Shown: positions 57,309-64,000 of the stretch, one piece after another
Layout of the letters: the number at the start of each line of letters is the position of its first letter
How positions within the stretch are numbered: position 1 is the first letter of the stretch
NCBI GenBank assembly: GCA_007026445.1
Contig: VDMD01000023.1
Coordinates: 1 to 64,000 of the forward strand
Length of the DNA: 64,000 bases
Origin: Schizophyllum amplum
Taxonomy: Eukaryota; Basidiomycota; Agaricomycetes; Agaricales; Schizophyllaceae
Direction of reading: 5' to 3'
The notes under the pieces: generated by a model
Told to the model about the DNA's origin: nothing
Databases searched by the model: none
The model's input: the letters and a program-made list of their open reading frames with translations, nothing else
Program-made: the position numbers and the translations under genes

Positions 57309-58170
57309 ACTAGCAGCAAGCAGATGGGGGAGAGAGCCAAGAGGAGCGGATGAAGCTGCGGGCCGGCGTCCCCTCTGAAGTTGAAGCGCCCCAAAGTTCA
57401 CGATACGATCTGATTGGCCGCCGATCGCGACTTGCTTTCCGCGTCCACTCGCGTCTCTGCTGTTACAACCCGTCTCTGCAAAAATCTTGGCGAACGTTGA
57501 TTTCGGGCATGCCTCTCGCTGTGTAGTTACGCGCTAACGCCGCAGTCGCCTCCTGCCGTGGCCATGTAACTTCAAGTTCTTGGCGCCAACGATTGTGCAC
57601 GTCATGTAACAAGAAATCAGAATGCCTTCCGGATGCTGCTGTCCTCCATCAGCGGAGTTGCTCATTCTCGAGTTGTCTTGCGATGCACCTGGCTTCAGCA
57701 GCAAACGCTTTGGAGACCCAGGTCAATATTGCAGGCAACAACTTCGAGCAGGCCTGCAACTGAACTCGTTCCCACGTATCTGCCGCCGGTCCGGTCTTCC
57801 GATTTCCACGATCACCTGTTGAGTTCAAGTCGAACTCTCGGGTGAAAAGCGTGCATGACAAGGCAGCGCTCATTGTCTACCTCACTATGGAGTCCAGCTC
57901 GACGTTACACGCGGGAGACCGTCAGGCTCCACGAAGCAAATATCTCCGAAGCCCCTGCTGACGTCAGCTCGCCTGGCCATTTCGATCCCAAAATCCCCCC
58001 GAGCACTCCAGAGGCGGTTTGCGAAAGATATCAAGGCGTCGACGACGCTGTATAATGATGAAACTATGATACAAGGCATGCAGAGGTAACGTATGATGCT
58101 CGTCTATGGGCGAGGTCATGGATAAGCTGGGATGCGGGTCCTACAATTATGATTGGGTGTATCCTCTCGT
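57309..58170. other. Promoter-side spacer of the biotin synthase gene
   Basis: This 862-bp interval lies upstream of the BIO2 start and downstream of a small gene. I see no coding region. Overlapping open frames of 60-70 codons on both strands near 57620-57870 have no domain. Confidence 0.4.
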
Positions 58171-58751
58171 TCAGTTCGTCTCTGGCGCAGCGGACGCGGC
58201 TGGTACGATATGTGCATCTCGTCAAAACGCCCGATGTTGCGACGCCGACGGGATGCGGTGTGTGTTCACGAAGCGGCGGACTGGACAGCGCGGGGTAAGT
58301 AACACGGCGGTCCAGCGGAAACATGCAGAACTCACTCTTCCTCGCCGACTGCGTCGATTGATTACTAGGTCGTTGCTGCTCAGAGTTTGCGGCGTAGGCC
58401 GCGCGAGACCCGTTGCCAGACTCCCGAGTCTGTTGGCCTTGTGGGATGGACGACGGCGCGAAGAGCAAGAGGATATGAGCGGCTGGTTGATGATAAGAAA
58501 AAGAGGATTTACTGACCGGCGTCTGTTCCTCGTCGACTGCGACGTTGAGGGGACCCTCGACCGTCCGAAATCTTCGCCGACGCCATCTTGTCCTCCAGAT
58601 CTGTAGTGTCCGCGGCAAGCTTCTCCTGCCTCTCACGGGTCGCATTCCATTGCCGTAGGGTGTGCTCGGCAATCTCGCGCGAGTATTTGCGTAGCCGGAC
58701 CTCGTACGCGGTGGGGTCCTCGTAGCTGCTGGAATCTGAGAGAGCCGACAT
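58171..58751 (-). CDS. Small protein of unknown function, helical N-terminus
   Basis: I do not recognise the family. The first exon (ATG at 58751) encodes MSALSDSSSYEDPTAYEVRL, then a charged helix RKYSREIAEHTLRQWNATRE and QEKLAADTTDLEDKMASAKI. The second exon, after a 5' splice site GCCG/gtcagt, reads GQQTRESGNGSRAAYAANSE. A last exon after an intron of about 105 nt would add NAHIVPAASAAPETN and stop at 58171-58173. The splicing is inferred from GT-AG ends and frame alone; unspliced, the frame stops after 80 residues. The alternating charge suggests a coiled coil. Confidence 0.45.
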
Positions 58752-59122
58752 GTCGCCTGCTATAATGTGGCAAGGGTGGTAGTGGTGAGGGGAAAGGACG
58801 ACGAGCGGGCTATGCGGACGATTTAGGTGTGTGGGGAAACATCTTCAGCGACTTGCTTATATAGCCGTCACTACACCCAACTGACGACAATCCCGTGCGT
58901 AAGAGGGCTCCAATCCGCGTCTTCGGTGGCGCCTCGAGCGTTTAATTGGGGATCTCGGCGTTGGCCGACCACGTGGCTCGGAGCGGAAGCTTTTCATCCA
59001 CCTGCCACCTGGCTGCCACTGTCGCCGAGGGTCGAGACCGTCGATGGTTGAACTCCTGCTCGCTGCTGGCGTCGAGCTCCGGTTGTTTCCATGTCCTCGC
59101 TATGTCTCTCCTTTTCTCACTC
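58752..59122. other. Spacer upstream of the small gene
   Basis: No gene is seen in these 371 bp between the start of the unknown small gene and the inverted-repeat element. Confidence 0.4.
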
Positions 59123-59124
59123 AG

Positions 59125-59427
59125 TAGACACTATTTGATCGGTTGAAACTCGTCAGCGAACAGAACTTTTGACAAGAAAAGCGCGTCCAGAACGTAGACA
59201 GTTTTGTTCAGAACAAGTTGAAACTTCGTTCTGAACTCGCTGGCTGACTGCTGTGGAGAGGCGCCCCACGGGCCAAAGGACGGCGCAGACGCCCACAAGG
59301 GCCTGACGTCAAGTTTCAACTGCGTTCAGAACGACGCTGTTTTGTTAGAACTGACAGCGAAAAAGTTCTGAACGACGACCGAACAAAACGTTTCTCGGAT
59401 GAGTTTCAACCGATCAAATAGCGTCTA
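59125..59427. mobile_element. Inverted-repeat (MITE-like) element
   Basis: Imperfect inverted ends of about 25 bases, TAGACACTATTTGATCGGTT at the left and its complement at the right (59401-59427), differing at one base. Both ends are TA, outside which the flanks read g/gt, so TA is the simplest target duplication. The interior contains several copies of GTTCTGAAC or GTTCAGAAC, placed in both orientations. No coding frame. The element differs in sequence from the other two small elements in this window. Confidence 0.8.
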
Positions 59428-60116
59428 GTATCATGCGGTATGCCTTGCAAGCGAAAACCAGGATCTCCGAATACGGAAATATTCGCTCATCGTCTGGAGA
59501 CTGACAGTGTCAGTGACACTACAGTACAGTAAATGACGATGTCGACTCGTCGTTGACGCCAATCTGTATGTCGTGCGGTCTTCGAGATGTAGCAGCTATA
59601 CAGTAGGCTACTACCCGCCACAGTTCGAGGGCTAATGAAGAAGGTCCATATAATTGAGCAGCTTGATCATTGGGCCTCAGGCCAACCTCAGGCCTCAACG
59701 TTGTCAACATGGTCCGAGCCAACTCCAAGCCAACTCTATAGGCTTGATCTCGCAGTCGAAGCGAGCTTTGAACGTGCCGCAACGAGCAAATGACGGGTAA
59801 TGATTGTATAACAATGCCAGCAAAGTAGTCGTAAGGCAGATACAACGTTACATAGCCGAGCGCGCGCCACAGCTGTAGGTACGTGGGGAGGGAGGAACAA
59901 CGAAGCCATATTAAATAGGAGCATAGTATACGTGAGGTGGCAAGGAAACAAATAATGCTACAGATGGTGGATGTATGAGTGTCAGTCTTGAATGCAGGGG
60001 TCAGTGATGATACGAAAACATTAGGCGGAAGTACAAGTAGTATCGTGGATGTCGTGAGGGGGCATACGAAAGCACGTCATAATGGTCCAGAACGGTAGTC
60101 CATAGTTGATAGACGC
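59428..60116. other. Spacer downstream of the BTG-domain gene
   Basis: This 689-bp interval is fairly AT-rich. No gene is seen. Confidence 0.4.
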
Positions 60117-61010
60117 TCAGACACGGCGAGGGCCGCCGAGCATCACGCCGCCGGTGAGGACAGTGGTCTTGCCATTGTCGTACGGCGTCACCGCGTTCTT
60201 GCTCTGGTCGACATACACCCGAGCCTGGCGGGCGCGCTCCCTACGAGACATGGTCTGCGATGAGCGACCGCTGCCCGGGTTTGAGACGTAGCTGGTCGCG
60301 GACGAAGCTGCCGACGCGGCCGAGAAGCCAGAGCTTGAGTTCGAGGAGCGCGAGCTGCTGCGCGAGTGCGTCGACATCGTCGACAGCGGCGAGCTCGAGC
60401 GCGTCCTCGGGAAGGGAGCTGGGCCCTCCCACGCGGGGGCGGAGATTTCGCCCGCGATCATCGCGAAGAGCTCATCGTCCTCGTGCATATCACGCTCCGA
60501 CACACGCTGCGCAAACGTCTTGCGCTGGGCGTCGAGCGCCGCCTGCAGCGTGGCTGCATGCATGTGGGCATCTTCGAGGGAGGAAGTCTTGCGGTGGTGC
60601 GTGGCGATGACGGGGACCGTGGCCTGATCGGCCCAGACGGTGACCAGGTTCGCGCCGGGGGTCCCACGCTTCCCGAAGCGAAGGGACACAAGACCCGGGT
60701 CCACGAAGAGATCGAACTCCATCCCGCCGAGGAGAGCAATCCAGTCGAACCACTGGACGCCGGACTCGAGGCAGGCCTGGTAGATGCAGCGCGGCGGAAG
60801 GCAGGTGGGGGAGAGCGTGAGGGAACGGCGACCGCTGCCGCTGCGCGGGTCCGACGGTGACCAGGTGGGTGCGTAGTACGCGGTAAGACTGGCCTCGAGG
60901 ATGGTCTGCAGGCGGGCAACGGTCGATTTGCCGTACGTGGCCGTGAGGGGACGGGTGAGGAAGGCGACAGCCTGGGCGACGGTGATGGCGATGGAGGTGT
61001 TGGAGGCCAT
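60117..61010 (-). CDS. BTG/Tob-domain protein
   Basis: Member of the BTG/Tob antiproliferative family, which in animals binds the Caf1 deadenylase to control mRNA decay. The domain fills about residues 5-115: AITVAQAVAFLTRPLTATYG, then STVARLQTILEASLTAYYAP and TWSPSDPRSGSGRRSLTLSP. It continues with CIYQACLESGVQWFDWIALL and GGMEFDLFVDPGLVSLRFGK. The long C-terminal part is disordered: a charged helix, then Ser-rich runs (about 190-250), and a short conserved-looking end TVLTGGVMLGGPRRV. It is a single exon of 297 codons, unusual for this window. The ATG at 61010 starts directly before the domain. Fungal roles are not settled. Confidence 0.85.
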   Translation of the reverse strand: MASNTSIAITVAQAVAFLTRPLTATYGKSTVARLQTILEASLTAYYAPTWSPSDPRSGSGRRSLTLSPTCLPPRCIYQACLESGVQWFDWIALLGGMEFDLFVDPGLVSLRFGKRGTPGANLVTVWADQATVPVIATHHRKTSSLEDAHMHAATLQAALDAQRKTFAQRVSERDMHEDDELFAMIAGEISAPAWEGPAPFPRTRSSSPLSTMSTHSRSSSRSSNSSSGFSAASAASSATSYVSNPGSGRSSQTMSRRERARQARVYVDQSKNAVTPYDNGKTTVLTGGVMLGGPRRV

Positions 61011-61536
61011 TATGTGAATAACGATGAGGTGCAGTTACGGGTGCTTGCGTAGACGATGGTGTGGTTAAAGGCGAACGTGCTGAACCGACCGGCGATTCAG
61101 TTGTCAGAAAACGTGTAGGACGGGCGTGAACGACGTGGGTAAGGCGAGGCGGGGCTGGAGGGAAATCAATGATCAGCGGCGGTGACAAGCAGCATCGATT
61201 GACGCCACGTACCTCGTCAGATGCAAAGAGGGGCTGGAGTGAGTAATCTAGAGCAGCAGGCAAAGCGTGATAGAGGACGTGTCGAGTCGCAGGCGGAAAC
61301 GAAGAGAAAAAGAAATGAAAAGTAGGAGCCGGCGATTGACGGGAAGGAGGCTTGCGTCTCTGCATGCTCGTGCCCGGCCCTTTTGTATCAGCTGGCCCGT
61401 CTGCTCACATAAGCGGGCCATGCGGCTTCTGTCTTGAAGGACAATAGCAAGCGGCCGGCGAGCAATGTTCTCCGGCACCATGCCGGGTTTTTTCCCAGCA
61501 TCAGTACGGTCATCCCACACGTGGGGGTCGAAAAAA
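61011..61536. other. Upstream region of the BTG-domain gene
   Basis: This 526-bp promoter and leader region lies between two minus-strand genes. No reading frame with a domain. Confidence 0.4.
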
Positions 61537-62129
61537 TTATGCACCCTTCATCTGCCTTTGTTCCCAAACGGGAACCCCGTTGTATTCTTGCCGGAGATTA
61601 CATTCATGCACCCCTCGTGGCACGGGCAGCTCGGCCAGCCTTTGTTTGCGCATTAGGATATCGCTCCGGTCGAGCTCTTCGATTTGAATCAACCCGTACT
61701 TCGGACGCGAGAACAGACAAGGCGTTGCCATGCTGCATGCATCTGCGCTTCAGCTTCAAGTTCCGTAACTGCGAGTCATGTGAAGTCTTCCCTTAGGCCG
61801 GGTACGCCAATACGGATGCGCGCAGCAATATACTTACCAGGTTTATTGCCCGAAGCCTGACTAGGACTCTGCACACCATACCAACTCTTTCGAGACCCAA
61901 GACTATAGTGGGGTCGAGTTCCCTCCAGCAGATGTCCGTCACACCAGTCATCGGCATCCTGCATCAGCGCCTCGGGCGGAGGAGCGCGTACGAGCACAAC
62001 ATATTCATACAGACACTGATGTATTCCGCTTGAGATAGATGTCGTATACCGTGCCTTCAGCGAGTCCAGCATCGACCTAGCGTCACAACTGCAGGATGAT
62101 AGCAATGGCATGTATTTCATGGGCGACAT
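61537..62129 (-). CDS. Protein of unknown function
   Basis: I do not recognise the family. A possible start at 62129 gives MSPMKYMPLLSSCSCDARSM, followed by LKARYTTSISSGIHQCLYEY and PPPEALMQDADDWCDGHLLE. A GT-AG intron from GNKPG joins to ACSMATPCLFSRPKYGLIQI with EELDRSDILMRKQRLAELPV, VPRGVHECNLRQEYNGVPVW and a stop at 61537. The second part, which has charged helices and aromatic residues, looks like real protein. The first part is less certain, and the true start may be further upstream. Confidence 0.4.
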
Positions 62130-62229
62130 GAGACATAGAGCATGGGCCGTGGCGAAAAGCGATGGATGCGAGAGCGAGCAAGGGAATGCGTATAAGCACA
62201 ACTAGGGATACAACATCGCAAGGGAACCT

Positions 62230-62680
62230 TTAGTTCTTTTTGCGGAAAGAGCAGCCTGCACGCGACCAATATGTCAGCCAGCCATCGCACGATCGAACGC
62301 AGCGAGCAAACGCACCCTCCGTTAGCCTCGCCTTACCACCTGTCGGCTGGCAGAGGACGCTGGCGCAGGAGCCGCACAGGACGACGGTTTGCGCGTGCGA
62401 GAAGACGGTGGTGATCGCAAAGCAGCCTAAAGATCGGACGTTTACCGTCAGCACTCTTCAGCAACACGAACAAGCAGAGCTTCAACGCACCAGGGCACTT
62501 GACGTCCATGAAGTAGGAGTTGGGGGAGGGCACAAGACGCTTGAGCTTGTGCTTGCGCTTCTCCTGCTCGGCGGAGGGGTTGAGGAGGTCGACAGCGAGC
62601 GTCTATATTGGCGGGGAGGACGATATCGTAAGCATCGTCCGTGCGATCGCGCCGTAGCGCAGACGGGCAGCACTGACCAT
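62230..62680 (-). CDS. RPS27: 40S ribosomal protein eS27 (RPS27)
   Basis: Zinc-finger protein of the small ribosomal subunit. The body reads [36 protein letters not shown], then across an intron [37 protein letters not shown] and finally CSFRKKN. The zinc ligands are the C-P-G-C pair split by the second intron and C-G-S-C. The first exon appears to be only the ATG (62678-62680): a 75-nt GT-AG intron (62677-62603) sits directly after it, and splicing gives M-T-L-A-V-D-L. The context cttccaccatg supports this start. Intron positions and length (about 83 residues) fit the family. Confidence 0.95.
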
Positions 62681-63773
62681 GGTGGAAGTTTTGGTGGCTG
62701 GACGGTGACGGCTGCCTTTTGCTGGGCGTAACGCTGATGAACGAGCGAGCGAGACCGCCTCAAGATGGGTTGTCGGCCGTGAGAAACCAAAAATTAGAGT
62801 TCAAATATTGAAACTCCGATGGAGGCCAATGTGGCGTCGTCCCCTCGATCGCGTCTGACTCTTGACTTTTCTGTCGGGCAACTGACCAGCAACTGACGGC
62901 GCTGAGCCGACGCTGAGTCGCGAAATGCGTAGACACGGAGGCCTTGGGAAGATCGCAAGGCCTGGGTTACGCTACGAAATGTGCACAGAACCATGCAGAG
63001 GGCGTTCTTCAGCGCCTTCAGCTTGCGTCTGAGGCCGGTTGGCGACTTTACGGGCAGAGTATTCGCGGGTCACTCCGGTACATCCTCGGGGTCACAGCGA
63101 TGCCGCCTTTCTAGCAAGGAAGGGGGCAGAACAGAAGCTGATGATGAGGGAGAGGTCATGACCATTGTGCAAGAAGATAGGTATTGATACAAGTAGTAGG
63201 AACCAGCAGACGTCGCATAACATCAAGCATGTATAGCGAAGGCATGTCCGCGCTATGGTTTGACCAAACCGTCAAGACCACATAGTGGCAACCCTCCGAG
63301 GAGGGCGGGTACGGCAGGTACAGGAATATAGCGCCGCGTCCGCACAGACGAACTCGACTCAACACCGGAGCGGAATCGAGCCATCCACGCGAACGCTTGT
63401 TCTCGTGAGCATCCCGAAGGACGCCTCGCTCCTCCGACCAGAATGCATAACGCCATCAGTTGAGCCCGGAGGCTGGCGCTTCTGACGGTCGAGAGGACAC
63501 TTGGGAGAAAAGAAAACGTGATCGCGACGAAATTTGAAGGGTGCAACAGTCGCACGGTCACATGATGAGTGAATAGGGGCATTACGCCAACCGATTTTGA
63601 ACGACCTGTTTGCTGGCGAGGATGCGCCGTGGTACTAAGCAGACGTGTATCAGTGAGTGCTCTATCATATATGATACGGAGAACGACAGTGGGGTAGTAT
63701 GTCTACCGTAAGTTAGAATTAGTCTAAACGTACTACAAGATCTATTCCAGCTAGTTCGCACCCTCCGTATCCC
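62681..63773. other. Intergenic region upstream of eS27
   Basis: This 1.1-kb interval holds the eS27 promoter and the 3' flank of the thioesterase gene. Open frames at 62993-63187 (plus) and 63582-63253 (minus) exist but show no domain. Confidence 0.4.
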
Positions 63774-64000
63774 TTATAACTTGGCGGGGGGCGCGCGAAT
63801 ATCCGCGCGCACAACACCTTCCTGAGACGTGATTGCGACTAAGGTGCCATCCTTGGTGTACAGCTGTCCGTGCGCTACGCCGCGACCCGAGCCCGCGCGA
63901 GAGGCAGTCATCTGATGGTGAACGTTAGACGCTTCCTGCAAAGGTTTGAACTCGCGTAAGACATACAACGTAGAGCAACCAATCCCCGCAGTCGAAGGAA
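63774..64000 (-). CDS. Acyl-CoA thioesterase II (TesB-like), C-terminus only, peroxisomal
   Basis: Only the last exon or exons lie in the window; the gene continues beyond the right edge. The readable end carries the family's final hot-dog block: ASRAGSGRGVAHGQLYTKDG and LVAITSQEGVVRAD, then the terminus PPAKL. The final A-K-L is a type 1 peroxisomal targeting signal, so this is probably the enzyme that hydrolyses acyl-CoA during peroxisomal beta-oxidation (ACOT8/Tes1 type). Just upstream the frame loses clarity near 63969-63980, where DWLLYV would fit in the neighbouring frame, so an intron end or a missing base lies there. Confidence 0.85.
   Translation of the reverse strand, partial: PSTAGIGCSTLYVLREFKPLQEASNVHHQMTASRAGSGRGVAHGQLYTKDGTLVAITSQEGVVRADIRAPPAKL

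Noticed and set aside
62993..63187. Plus-strand 65-codon frame resembling a presequence
   Set aside because: No conserved body follows it and no splice acceptor leads to a known protein; it lies in the promoter region of eS27.
63253..63582. Minus-strand 109-codon frame
   Set aside because: No domain, and it lies between two minus-strand genes in DNA with an unbiased reading pattern.

Overview
The window is nuclear DNA of a filamentous basidiomycete, most likely an Agaricomycete. The genes are closely packed on both strands and almost all are broken by many introns of about 45-75 nt with GT-AG ends. Coding regions are GC-rich. The gene set is typical of that group: a BTB/POZ protein, a class I histone deacetylase with an acidic tail, a BTG-domain protein and a UDP-glycosyltransferase. 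About 24 protein-coding genes can be named or described; one runs off the right edge and one doubtful reading frame lies at the left edge.

Layout. 1-5476 is a gene-poor stretch with no convincing gene. 5477-7795 holds a Ras2-type GTPase and a BTB/POZ protein. 7840-9978 holds two tandem copies of a peroxisomal membrane protein 4 (Tim17/22/23 fold) gene. 10345-14273 is a chromodomain protein with a SPOC-like C-terminal region, a candidate Chp1 (RITS complex) homologue. 14563-19561 runs complex I 30-kDa subunit, Rad14/XPA, Rpd3 deacetylase. 19789-26254 on the minus strand carries a single-pass membrane protein, Cdc7 kinase, succinyl-CoA ligase beta and a DinB-like protein. 26734-31831 is one very large low-complexity protein. 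32458-34294 is a ferric reductase.

34684-38131 is a mobile element of about 3.4 kb bounded by perfect 87-bp inverted repeats, with a 254-bp foldback element nested at its left inner edge. It separates the ferric reductase from a UDP-glycosyltransferase (38336-39939), and a second small inverted-repeat element starts 3 bases after that gene's stop codon. A third such element is at 59125-59427.

40931-44301 carries a GNAT acetyltransferase, the translin partner TRAX and a HIT protein (the last two divergent across 108 bp). 44549-52350 is the proteasome activator Blm10/PA200, whose C-terminal HbYX motif is completed by an 8-nt final exon. Then follow an Rxt2-like protein, a medium-chain dehydrogenase, biotin synthase, a small unknown protein, a BTG-domain protein, another unknown, ribosomal protein eS27 (start codon alone in exon 1) and the C-terminus of a peroxisomal acyl-CoA thioesterase.

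Functional threads: Rpd3 and the Rxt2-like protein belong to one deacetylase complex; Chp1-like and TRAX both touch small-RNA or heterochromatin biology; PXMP4 and the thioesterase point to peroxisomes. These groupings are by function only, since the genes are not adjacent and no operon logic applies. Many conserved genes need a single missing base in a short homopolymer to read through, which points to assembly indels and not to pseudogenes.
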